NCBI RefSeq assembly: GCF_001592205.1
Contig: NZ_BCWM01000016.1
Span: 1-64,000, forward strand
From: Brevundimonas vesicularis NBRC 12165
GTDB lineage: Bacteria > Pseudomonadota > Alphaproteobacteria > Caulobacterales > Caulobacteraceae
Length of the DNA stretch: 64,000 bases
Direction: 5' to 3'
The position numbers and the translations under genes are program-made. The notes beneath the pieces are model-generated. The model searched no databases, had not been told where the DNA came from, and saw only the letters and a program-made list of their open reading frames with translations. Shown here piece after piece: positions 14,721-22,219 of the stretch. The first letter of the stretch is position 1. Every line of letters starts with the position of its first letter.

Positions 14721-15377
14721 ATGACCACGCGCGCGGTTCTGACCGGAGACCTCGTCGGCTCCAGCCGGCTCACCCCCGCTTCTCTTGAGGGGGCCCGGGA
14801 CGCTTTCGCGACCGCAGCCACGGAGATCGAAACCTGGCGGGCCAAGCTGGTCGGAGCGCCGGCCGACTTCTTTCGCGGCGACAGCTGGCAGATGCTGCTG
14901 ACGCAGCCCGGGTTCGCTCTGCGCGCGGCGCTCTATATTCGCGCCAGCCTGAAGGCCGGGGACCCCGAGTGGGATACGCGCATCGCCATAGGCTACGGCG
15001 AGGTTGATCGCATCGACAAACAGCGGACCTCCCTGTCCTCAGGCGAAGCCTTTCTCCTGTCCGGTCGCGCCCTGGATGATCTTGGCGACACGGTCGACAT
15101 CACGGTTCGAGGTCCTCAAACGGGTCTGAAGTGGGGCGCCTTGGGTCCGCTCTCTCACCTCTGCAGCGTGCTGATGGATGACTGGAGCCAGAAGCAGGCG
15201 CAGGCGGCCAGGCTGGCTCTGGCGCCGGAGGCGCCGACCCAGGCGCGCATGGCGGAGATGCTTGGGGTCTCGCAGCAGGCTGTGAGCAAGGCGCTTTCCG
15301 CCGCCAAGATCACCGCCTTGCTGCGCGCCGTCGACTATAGCGAGGCGTTGACCTGGAACCGGGTGAGACTGATATGA
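14721..15377 (+). CDS. SatD-family protein with C-terminal helix-turn-helix
   Basis: A 218-residue cytoplasmic protein. The N-terminal region shows the SatD pattern AVLTGDLVGSSRL and a second conserved motif FFRGDSWQMLL. A helix-turn-helix follows at about residues 173-193 (TQARMAEMLGVSQQAVSKAL), suitable for DNA binding. The family has no established biochemical role. It is followed by a DUF3307 membrane protein, a recurrent partner of SatD-type genes. The stop TGA is the first base overlap with operator copy 3. I infer that this protein binds the four palindromes around its operon. Confidence 0.75.
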   Translation: MTTRAVLTGDLVGSSRLTPASLEGARDAFATAATEIETWRAKLVGAPADFFRGDSWQMLLTQPGFALRAALYIRASLKAGDPEWDTRIAIGYGEVDRIDKQRTSLSSGEAFLLSGRALDDLGDTVDITVRGPQTGLKWGALGPLSHLCSVLMDDWSQKQAQAARLALAPEAPTQARMAEMLGVSQQAVSKALSAAKITALLRAVDYSEALTWNRVRLI

Positions 15378-15394
15378 CAACCCAATTCGGTTGT
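15377..15394. promoter_or_regulatory. Palindromic operator, copy 3 (DUF3307 promoter)
   Basis: ACAACCCAATTCGGTTGT is an inverted repeat with 6-base arms (ACAACC/GGTTGT) around a 6-base centre. It starts at the last base of the SatD-family stop codon and is 29 bp from copy 4, the same spacing as copies 1 and 2. Confidence 0.7.
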
Positions 15395-15405
15395 GATCGT
15401 CGCCT

Positions 15406-15423
15406 ACAACCCAAATGGGTTGT
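15406..15423. promoter_or_regulatory. Palindromic operator, copy 4 (DUF3307 promoter)
   Basis: ACAACCCAAATGGGTTGT has perfect 7-base arms and is the most symmetric of the four copies. It ends 24 bases before the GTG start of the DUF3307 gene. Its presence argues that the membrane gene has its own regulated promoter as well as read-through from upstream. Confidence 0.7.
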
Positions 15424-15447
15424 TACAAAGCGCGGGAGCGTAGCACG

Positions 15448-16221
15448 GTGATCGAAACCTTCCTGCTGTTGCTGGCCGGTCATCTGCTTGGCGACTTCGT
15501 CTTCCAGTCGGACGCCCTGATTGCCCGCAAACAGACCTTGCGGGGCTTGGCGGACCATGTGGCCATCGTCACGGTCCTGACCTTGCTGATGCTGGCGCCG
15601 ACCCGGCTGTCCATACTCGGCCCGGTGGCCATCATGGCCGCCAGCCATTTCGCCATGGACTGGCTAAAGGTCCACCGGCTGGGCGACCGGCTGTGGGCGT
15701 TCGGCCTGGATCAGGCCGTCCATATCGCCGTGCTGGTCGGTCTCGCCGTCGCTTGGCCGGCCATGGCCTCGCAAAGCCTGTGGGGGCTCCAGCCCTCGCC
15801 GGTGCAGGTCCAGATCTACGCCGCGCTCGCTGTGCTGTGCGGGGGCGTGGTCGCCGTCTGGGTGGGTGGCGTCGTCATCAAAAAGCTCGTCGAGCCGCTT
15901 TCACCGGCCGGGCGCGCCGCCAACACCCTTCTGACGACCGGCGTCGCCTCAGGCCCGATCGTCGGCATGCCCAACGCCGGCAAATATATCGGCTGGTTGG
16001 AGCGCGGGTTGACGCTGACCTTTATCCTCATCGGCCATCCTGAGGGGGTCGGCTTTCTGCTCGCCGCCAAATCCATCCTGAGGTTCAGGGACGTCCAGGA
16101 TCAGAACGATCGCCACCAGGCGGAGTACATCATCATCGGCACCTTCCTGAGCTTCGGCTGGGCGCTGGCCGTCGCCCTGGCGACCCAGGCCGCTGTGCTG
16201 CACTGGTTGCCCAAGGGCTGA
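15448..16221 (+). CDS. DUF3307 membrane protein
   Basis: A 257-residue polytopic membrane protein with about six hydrophobic segments. The N-terminus VIETFLLLLAGHLLGDFVFQ carries the DUF3307 hallmark HLLGDFVFQS, and a second conserved part reads ASHFAMDWLK. The GTG start at 15448 follows GGGAG; an ATG at 15415 falls inside operator 4 and is rejected. A large cytoplasmic or extracytoplasmic part near residues 160-215 contains GMPNAGKYIGWLER and RGLTLTFILIG. Function unknown; association with SatD-family proteins is recurrent. Confidence 0.8.
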   Translation: MIETFLLLLAGHLLGDFVFQSDALIARKQTLRGLADHVAIVTVLTLLMLAPTRLSILGPVAIMAASHFAMDWLKVHRLGDRLWAFGLDQAVHIAVLVGLAVAWPAMASQSLWGLQPSPVQVQIYAALAVLCGGVVAVWVGGVVIKKLVEPLSPAGRAANTLLTTGVASGPIVGMPNAGKYIGWLERGLTLTFILIGHPEGVGFLLAAKSILRFRDVQDQNDRHQAEYIIIGTFLSFGWALAVALATQAAVLHWLPKG

Positions 16222-16456
16222 CATCGCAGCCTTAACCGCGGCGGCAGGGCGCCTTATCGTCTACGAGCGTTTTGCGCCGGAGATCCTCGCCTCAGATGTC
16301 TTTTTCGGTCGGACTGCCGAACTGTTTGACGAAGGTCGTATAGGGACAGCGGCCGATATAGCGGCGCTGAACGCCGAGTTCGGGTCGCTGAAGACATTCC
16401 GGGAGTGGCTGGCTTCCACGGGCAAACCGCTCCTTCAGGAAGCGGTCGGACGGTGA
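16217..16456 (+). pseudogene. Start-less 3' gene remnant
   Basis: A 79-codon frame with good protein-like composition (GRLIVYERFAPEILASDVFF, then RTAELFDEGRIGTA, then FREWLASTGKPLLQEAVGR) but no ATG/GTG/TTG in frame before it meets the DUF3307 gene. It looks like the C-terminal end of a gene whose 5' part was lost when the upstream cassette was joined. Family not recognised. Confidence 0.4.
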
Positions 16457-16491
16457 TCTGATCTCTACGGGCCCGCGCCAGTTTCGCGATT

Positions 16492-16523
16492 GAGAGGACC
16501 ACCGAGTCCTCTCCGCGCCGCCA
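16492..16523 (+). pseudogene. Possible decayed tRNA 3' end
   Basis: GAGAGGAC and GTCCTCTC pair around a 6-base loop, and the sequence then runs CCGCGCC-G-CCA, like a tRNA acceptor strand, discriminator and CCA. The loop is not a normal TTCRANY T-loop and no 5' half exists. It could be a scar of an earlier integration or a chance hairpin. Confidence 0.25.
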
Positions 16524-16644
16524 AATCGTAAAATCTGACCGCTCATGGCGTTTTACATCGTCTTGCTAAGTCATTGATTTCACTAGGTTCGGATAGCCGG
16601 GGTTTTACAGCCTAAGTGTCTGTTTCTTCTTCAGAGATTTCAGA

Positions 16645-16688
16645 TTTTGGTACCGTCATTCTAGGTTCGAGTCCTAGTTCCCCAGCCA
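16645..16688 (+). pseudogene. 3' half of tRNA-Gln(TTG): integration scar
   Basis: From the anticodon loop TTTTGGT onward the sequence follows tRNA-Gln: anticodon 3' stem ACCGT, variable CATT, a T-arm with perfect stem CTAGG/CCTAG and loop TTCGAGT, acceptor strand TTCCCCA, discriminator G and encoded CCA. The sequence upstream does not supply the 5' anticodon stem, D-arm or acceptor strand, so it is not a complete tRNA. Elements that integrate into tRNA genes leave exactly such a 3' duplicate at one end. The intact gene should lie to the left, outside the window. Confidence 0.65.
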
Positions 16689-16813
16689 TCCGCCGACAAA
16701 GGTCGGCGCCGCCGAACCACTTCACAGCTTCAGCATTATCATCTGCGCCAGGGCTTCCGTTCGGATGCCCGGCTACCTAGCTTGACCGCAGACTACTGCT
16801 GAGGAGAACGAAG

Positions 16814-17329
16814 ATGGTTACCGCCAAAGAAAAGCGCCTGGCGCCCCTGAGGACGCCGACGAGCCTGTCGGAGGAGGCGACCCAGAGCATTTCCGCCGCT
16901 CTGACCGGGCTGCTGGCCGATACGTTCGCTCTCTACATCAAGACCAAGAATTTCCATTGGCACGTCTCAGGCCCGCATTTCCGGGACTATCATCTGATGC
17001 TGGACGAGCAGTCGGCGGAAATCCTGGCCATGACCGATCCGATGGCCGAGCGGGCGCGCAAGATCGGCGGGACCACGCTGCGCTCTATCGGTCAGATCGC
17101 CAAGGAATCACGCATCGCCGACAATGACGCCGACTATGTCGACCCGCTGGATATGCTTGCCGAGCTTCGCGACGACAACGGTGAACTGATCGGCCGGATG
17201 CGCGAGGTGCATGACTTGTGCGACGAGCATAACGACGTCGCGACCGCCAGCTTGCTGGAGAACTGGATCGACGAGAGCGAGAAGCGCGTCTGGTTCCTGT
17301 TCGAATCGGGTCGTCGCGGTAACGGCTGA
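16814..17329 (+). CDS. dps: Dps-family DNA-protecting ferritin
   Basis: A 171-residue cytoplasmic protein that forms a 12-mer, oxidises and stores iron with peroxide, and protects DNA in stress. The ferroxidase signature is present: KNFHWHVSGPHFRDYHLMLD with the second-subunit ligands near LDEQSAEI. An N-terminal Lys/Arg-rich tail (MVTAKEKRLAP) could bind DNA. The ATG is preceded by GAGGAG. This is the first gene to the right of the presumed island boundary. Its OxyR- or Fur-type control is not visible in the sequence. Confidence 0.88.
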   Translation: MVTAKEKRLAPLRTPTSLSEEATQSISAALTGLLADTFALYIKTKNFHWHVSGPHFRDYHLMLDEQSAEILAMTDPMAERARKIGGTTLRSIGQIAKESRIADNDADYVDPLDMLAELRDDNGELIGRMREVHDLCDEHNDVATASLLENWIDESEKRVWFLFESGRRGNG

Positions 17330-17397
17330 GGAACCGCAGCGCTTGCGCCGTCTTATGTATCGTCGATAGTCGATTATGGACGGCGCAGGAGGGGCGT

Positions 17398-17760
17398 GTG
17401 AAGCAGGGTGCGGTGATCTGCGGCTTGGCTATTGTGGGTGTGCTGGCGGCCTCGCCCGCCTCAGCCGATATGTCCAAGGCGTTCGGCAATACGATCGTGT
17501 CCCATTATCCGAACGGACAGTGGGTCAGGCACTATTTCGAGCCGGATGGACGCTACACCTCGCAGTTCTCGGACGGGCGACGGGTGGCGGCCCGCTGGTC
17601 GGCCGAGGGCGACAAGATTTGCTTGAGCGGGTTCAGCCCGCGCCAAATCCTACCGCGCTTCTGTAGCCGAATGGTGGAGGCCGATGTCGGCGACACTTGG
17701 CGCGCCCGCGATCCCTTGGGACGCTCCATTCGCAACGAACTGGTCGCCGGGCGTCGCTGA
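17398..17760 (+). CDS. Small exported protein of unknown function
   Basis: A 120-residue protein starting at GTG 17398 after AGGAGGGG, with a signal peptide ending ASPASA. The mature part contains the repeated aromatic/Gly pattern SHYPNGQWVRHYFEPDGRY and two Cys (KICLSGF, RFCSRM) that may form a disulfide. It ends just before the tRNA-Leu gene. I do not recognise the family. Confidence 0.62.
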   Translation: MKQGAVICGLAIVGVLAASPASADMSKAFGNTIVSHYPNGQWVRHYFEPDGRYTSQFSDGRRVAARWSAEGDKICLSGFSPRQILPRFCSRMVEADVGDTWRARDPLGRSIRNELVAGRR

Positions 17761-17809
17761 GGTCTTGCCCTGAGCGGCGTCACCCTCTAGAGGCGACCGC
17801 CTACCCGAT

Positions 17810-17894
17810 GCGGATGTGGCGGAACTGGTAGACGCACTGGATTTAGGTTCCAGCGCCGAGAGGCGTGGAGGTTCGAGTCCTCTCATCCGCACCA
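17810..17894 (+). tRNA. tRNA-Leu(TAG)
   Basis: An 85-base class II tRNA with acceptor arms GCGGATG/CATCCGC, discriminator A and encoded CCA. Anticodon stem CTGGA/TCCAG encloses TTTAGGT, giving anticodon TAG (reads CUA/CUN). The long variable arm CGCCGAGAGGCG and T-arm GAGGTTCGAGTCCTC are intact. It is followed 7 bases later by a strong terminator. Confidence 0.96.
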
Positions 17895-17901
17895 AGACAA
17901 A

Positions 17902-17936
17902 AAAGGCCCCGGATTGCTCCGGGGCCTTTCTTTATT
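17902..17936 (+). terminator. Rho-independent terminator of tRNA-Leu
   Basis: AAAGGCCCCGG and CCGGGGCCTTT form an 11-bp stem around ATTGCT, followed by CTTTATT. It also presents a T-run on the minus strand (TTTTTTGTC), so it may end transcripts from both directions. Confidence 0.88.
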
Positions 17937-18016
17937 CCTGGCCTATCGCCCTTGGGGCTACTTGAGGCCGATAGATGGGCCTGCCGCGATCGGTGCGACA
18001 GGCCTCGCATTTCGTC

Positions 18017-19591
18017 TTAGCGGATCGGCGGCACGGGCGGCGGCGGAACGTCGCCGTCGGTTTCGTGAACCTCGACCAGACCGCGACCCAGGTGGCTCTT
18101 GCGATAGCCGTAGGCGAAGTAGATCAGCAGGCCGATGCCGCCCCAGATCGGCAGCACCATCTTGGCGTCGTGCGGCAGGTTCCAGAACAGGAAGGCGCAA
18201 CCGAACGCCGACAGGGGCGCGAACACCCAGATCAGCGGCGTGCGGAACGGACGCTTGCGGTGCGGATCCTTGACCCGCAGCACCAGCACCGCGATCGACA
18301 CCATGAAGAAGGCGAACAGGGTGCCCGAGTTCGAGATGTCGGCCAGCTGACCCACCGGGAACAGAGCGCCGGCGATGGCGACCGCGATGCCGGTGGCGGC
18401 GGTCACGATATAGGGCGTCTTCCACTTGGGGTGGATCTTGGTCAGGCCCTCCGGCAGCAGACCGTCGCGCGCCATCACGAAGAAGATGCGGGTCTGACCG
18501 AAGATCATCATCAGGATGACCGACGGCAGGGCCAGCAGGGCGGCGGTGCCAAGGGCGTTGCCGATCTGGGGGTGACCAACGACGCGCAGAACGTGGGCCA
18601 GGGCCTCGTTGGAGCAGACCAGCATTTCGGCGTTGGAAGGCAGGGCGCAGGCGGCGACGAAGGCGGGCGAGCCCGGCTGAACAGCTTCACCGGCGGCGCC
18701 CAGAACCGGCTGAGCGCCGATGGCGCCGGCGGCGCCGAGCGCGACCAGCAGATAGAAGACCGTACAGATGGCCAAAGAGCCGATCAGGCCGATGGGCACG
18801 TTGCGCTGTGGGTTCTTGGTCTCTTCGGCCGCCGTAGAAACGGCGTCGAAGCCGACATAGGCGAAGAAGATCGAGGCCGCGGCGCCGACGATGCCCATCC
18901 CCGAGTATTGGCCGAAGAGGCCATTGGGAGCGAACGGCGACAGGTTAGCCGACTTGATGACAGGCAGGGTGATGATGATGAAGACCGTCAGGGCGACGAC
19001 CTTGATAGCGACCAGGATTGCATTGACCCGGGCCGATTCCGTGGTGCCAACCATCAGCAGAGCCGTCACCAGCAGGGCCACGACGATGGCGGGGATGTTG
19101 ACGATCCCGGCCGAGAAGTCAGGCGTGGGGATGAAGCCGTTCATCGACCAGGTCGGCCCGGCGGATAGGAGGTCGGGGAAATCAAATCCGAGCCCCTGTT
19201 CTATCAGCCCCAGCACATACCCCGACCAACCGACCGACACAGCCGAGGCGGCCACGGCGTATTCCAGAATCAGCGCCCAACCGACCGTCCAGGCCAGCAG
19301 TTCGCCCATGACGGCGTAGGTGTAGGTGTAGGCCGAGCCCGAAACCGGGGCCATCGACGCCAGTTCGGAGTAGCAGAGCGCTGCGACCGCGCAGACGGCG
19401 CCGGCGATGACGAAGCTGATCATCATGCCCGGTCCGGCCTTTTGGGCGGCCGAAGCGGTCAGGACGAAAATTCCGGTGCCGATGATGGCCCCGATCCCCA
19501 GAAGCGTTAGTTGAATAGGACCAAGCGACCGGTGAAGCGACTTCTTCTCGGCCGTGGCAAGGATCGCGTCGAGCGACTTAACGCGCCACAT
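18017..19591 (-). CDS. Cationic/basic amino-acid permease of the APC superfamily
   Basis: A 524-residue inner-membrane permease with 12 or more hydrophobic segments. The start ATG 19591 is preceded by GGGGG; a further upstream in-frame codon adds an unlikely Arg-rich leader. The APC hallmark LLGIGAIIGTGIFVLTA in TM1 and FFAYVGFDAVSTAAEETKNP in TM6 point to the CAT-type amino-acid transporters (YfnA/CtrA-like). The C-terminal tail is Pro-rich (VPPPPVPPIR). Substrate not determined. It stands alone, convergent with the tRNA-Leu terminator. Confidence 0.86.
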   Translation of the reverse strand: MWRVKSLDAILATAEKKSLHRSLGPIQLTLLGIGAIIGTGIFVLTASAAQKAGPGMMISFVIAGAVCAVAALCYSELASMAPVSGSAYTYTYAVMGELLAWTVGWALILEYAVAASAVSVGWSGYVLGLIEQGLGFDFPDLLSAGPTWSMNGFIPTPDFSAGIVNIPAIVVALLVTALLMVGTTESARVNAILVAIKVVALTVFIIITLPVIKSANLSPFAPNGLFGQYSGMGIVGAAASIFFAYVGFDAVSTAAEETKNPQRNVPIGLIGSLAICTVFYLLVALGAAGAIGAQPVLGAAGEAVQPGSPAFVAACALPSNAEMLVCSNEALAHVLRVVGHPQIGNALGTAALLALPSVILMMIFGQTRIFFVMARDGLLPEGLTKIHPKWKTPYIVTAATGIAVAIAGALFPVGQLADISNSGTLFAFFMVSIAVLVLRVKDPHRKRPFRTPLIWVFAPLSAFGCAFLFWNLPHDAKMVLPIWGGIGLLIYFAYGYRKSHLGRGLVEVHETDGDVPPPPVPPIR

Positions 19592-19736
19592 AAAATACCC
19601 CCACGTTTTGATGCAGCCCCTCGGCTGCTTGGGGCGGACGCTAGCGACGGATGAGGCGGCGCGCAACGCGCATGACGGGGTGGTTAAGGCGCGACGACGC
19701 TTTCGTGATCACACGTCGGCAGGCTAGAGGCGACGC

Positions 19737-22163
19737 ATGCTGCCCATCCACGCCGTTCTGGAACCGCTGAAAGTCGCCCTGAGCGCGGGCAATACGGCCG
19801 TGCTGGCGGCGCCGCCGGGGGCGGGCAAGACGACGGTCGTGCCACTGGCCCTGGTGGATCAGCCCTGGCTGGACGGCAAGGTGCTGGTGCTGGAACCGCG
19901 ACGCCTGGCCGCACGGGCGGCGGCAGACCGGATGGCGACGACTCTGGGCGAGCAGCCGGGCGGGACGGTAGGCTATCGCACCCGACTGCAGAGCAGGATC
20001 GGCCCGAACACACGCATCGAGGTGATCACCGAGGGCGTCTTCACGCGAATGATTCTGGACGATCCGGGGCTGGACGGCGTGGGCGCAGTCTTGTTCGACG
20101 AGTTCCATGAACGCAGCCTGGACGCCGACCTCGGGCTGGCGTTGGCGAGAGACACGCAAAAGCTGCTGCGCGAGGACCTGCGGCTGCTGGTCATGTCCGC
20201 GACGCTGGATGTGGTCGGGGTCTCGCGCCTGCTCGACGGCGCGCCGGTGATCGAGGCCGAGGGACGGGCCTGGCCGGTTGAGACCCGGTATATGGGCCGC
20301 AATCCGTCCGAACGGTTCGAAGAGGCTGTGGCGCGCGCCTGCCTGACAGCGCTGGGCGAGGAGACGGGGTCGGTGTTGATCTTCCTGCCGGGACAGGGCG
20401 AAATCCATCGGGTCGCTCGGCTTGTGAACGAGCGGCTGCGGCTACCGAACATCGATGTCGTGCCCCTGTACGGCGGACTGGACCGGGCCGAACAGGACCG
20501 GGCTATCGAACCGGCGGCTGTGGGGCGGCGCAAGCTGGTGCTGGCGACCTCGGTCGCGGAAACCAGTCTGACCATCGAAGGCGTGCGGGTCGTGATAGAC
20601 GGCGGCCTGTCGCGCGTGCCGCGATTCGAACCCTCCAGCGGTTTGACCCGGCTGGCGACGGTCAAGGTCAGCCGATCCTCCGCGGAACAGAGGCGCGGCC
20701 GGGCCGGGCGCACCGAGCCGGGCGTTTGCTACCGCCTGTGGGATGAGGAACAGACGCGCGGGCTGGTTCCACATCAGCGGCCGGAAATCCAGGAGGCGGA
20801 TCTGACAGGCCTAGCGCTGGACCTGGCCCGATGGGGCGCCCGCTCGGTCGATGGGCTGGCCTTGTTGGATCCGCCGCCGGCCGGGGCGATGGCGGAGGCG
20901 CGCAAGGTGCTGACGCGGTTGGGGGCGCTAGATGCCGATGGCGGACTATCGAAACATGGGCTGCGCCTGACGAAGATCCCGCTGTCGCCGCGGCTGGCCC
21001 ATATGGTAGCCGTGGCGTCCGACGCCGGCGACGCGATGACAGGCGCACGGATCGCGGCGGTGTTGAGCGAGCCGGGTCTGGGCGGATCGAGCATCGATCT
21101 GGCGGATCGCCTGATCGGGCTGGAGCGCGATCGGACGCAGAGAGCGCGCGATTCGATGAAGCTGGCGGAGCGCTGGGCGCGCGCGGCGGGCGGCGGATCG
21201 GGATGGACGATCGATCCAGGACTGCTGCTGGCCGAGGCCTTTCCCGAGCGGATCGCAAGGGCGCGGGGCAAGACGGGTGAATACCTTCTCGCCAGCGGGC
21301 GAGGGGCCGTGCTGGAGGCGACCGACCATTTGGCGCGTGAGCCTTGGTTGGCGATCGCCGATCTTGGCGGCGGCGATACGCGCGACCGGGTGCGACTGGC
21401 GGCGGCGCTGGCGGCGGACCGGATCGACAGCGATTTGGCGGGCCTGATCTCGACGGAGGACCGGCTGGCGCGCGAACCGTCGGGGCGGTCGGTGATCCGG
21501 CGCTCGCGGCGCATCGGGGCAATCGTGCTGGACGAAAAGATTGTCGGCGCGCCGGATGCGAAGACCCTGACTGCCGCCCTTCGGGCCGAGATCGAGGCGG
21601 ATGGGCTGGGCGCGCTGAAATGGGGCGAGCAGGCGTCGGGTTTACGCGCACGGCTGGCCTTCCTGCACGCGCGCGACCCGGCTTGGCCTGATGTGTCGGA
21701 TAACGCCCTGCTGGCGGCGCGTGAGGACTGGCTGTGGCCTCTCCTGGAGGGGGCAAAATCGCTTGATGGGATAGCTGACGGTCGTCTGGCCGAGGCCCTG
21801 CGCGGACTGATCCCTTGGGACCTACATCGGCGGCTGGACGAGCTGGCGCCCCCGCGTCTGGTCACGCCGTTGGGCTCAGCGAACATCGACTATGCCGCCG
21901 AGGGCGGGCCGCGCGTGGATATTCGGGTGCAGGAACTGTTCGGCGTCACGACGCATCCGACTGTCGGTGGCGTGCCGTTGACCCTCGCCCTGTTGTCGCC
22001 GGCGCGACGGCCGGTGCAGGTCACCAAGGACCTGCCGCGCTTCTGGTCGGGGTCGTGGGCGGCGGTGCGTGCGGAGATGCGCGGCCGCTATCCCCGTCAT
22101 CCGTGGCCAGAAAACCCGGCCGAAGCGCAAGCGACGAACAGGGCCAAGCCGCGCGGGACTTGA
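19737..22163 (+). CDS. hrpB: ATP-dependent RNA helicase HrpB
   Basis: An 808-residue DEAH-type helicase. Motif I is APPGAGKTTVVPLAL (about residues 24-40), motif II DEFHERSLDADLG (DEFH), motif III MSATLD, and motif VI QRRGRAGRTEPG. The C-terminal half has the HrpB-specific region ending with the ELFGVTTHPTVGGVPLTLAL motif. The length matches the family (about 800-840). RBS AGAGG before ATG. HrpB's cellular role is poorly defined; the family call is firm. Confidence 0.93.
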   Translation: MLPIHAVLEPLKVALSAGNTAVLAAPPGAGKTTVVPLALVDQPWLDGKVLVLEPRRLAARAAADRMATTLGEQPGGTVGYRTRLQSRIGPNTRIEVITEGVFTRMILDDPGLDGVGAVLFDEFHERSLDADLGLALARDTQKLLREDLRLLVMSATLDVVGVSRLLDGAPVIEAEGRAWPVETRYMGRNPSERFEEAVARACLTALGEETGSVLIFLPGQGEIHRVARLVNERLRLPNIDVVPLYGGLDRAEQDRAIEPAAVGRRKLVLATSVAETSLTIEGVRVVIDGGLSRVPRFEPSSGLTRLATVKVSRSSAEQRRGRAGRTEPGVCYRLWDEEQTRGLVPHQRPEIQEADLTGLALDLARWGARSVDGLALLDPPPAGAMAEARKVLTRLGALDADGGLSKHGLRLTKIPLSPRLAHMVAVASDAGDAMTGARIAAVLSEPGLGGSSIDLADRLIGLERDRTQRARDSMKLAERWARAAGGGSGWTIDPGLLLAEAFPERIARARGKTGEYLLASGRGAVLEATDHLAREPWLAIADLGGGDTRDRVRLAAALAADRIDSDLAGLISTEDRLAREPSGRSVIRRSRRIGAIVLDEKIVGAPDAKTLTAALRAEIEADGLGALKWGEQASGLRARLAFLHARDPAWPDVSDNALLAAREDWLWPLLEGAKSLDGIADGRLAEALRGLIPWDLHRRLDELAPPRLVTPLGSANIDYAAEGGPRVDIRVQELFGVTTHPTVGGVPLTLALLSPARRPVQVTKDLPRFWSGSWAAVRAEMRGRYPRHPWPENPAEAQATNRAKPRGT

Positions 22164-22219
22164 TCGCCTTGACGCGGCGGCTGGGAAACGGGCATCGCTG
22201 GGACAACCGGGAGAAGAAG

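Larger units (their letters stand above)
16457..16813. other. Island edge spacer with tRNA 3' remnants
   Basis: No protein-coding gene is supported here. From about 16,520 to 16,650 the GC content drops well below that of the flanks. It contains a 44-base tRNA-Gln 3' half (16645-16688) and, less certainly, a tRNA-Ser-like 3' end (16492-16523). The dps promoter must lie in its last 100 bases, but no clear -35/-10 pair was identified. Confidence 0.5.

Noticed and set aside
16690..16813. Possible permuted tmRNA after the CCA-ending fragment
   Set aside because: No 5' acceptor strand or tag reading frame was found downstream, and the fragment matches tRNA-Gln from the anticodon loop on.
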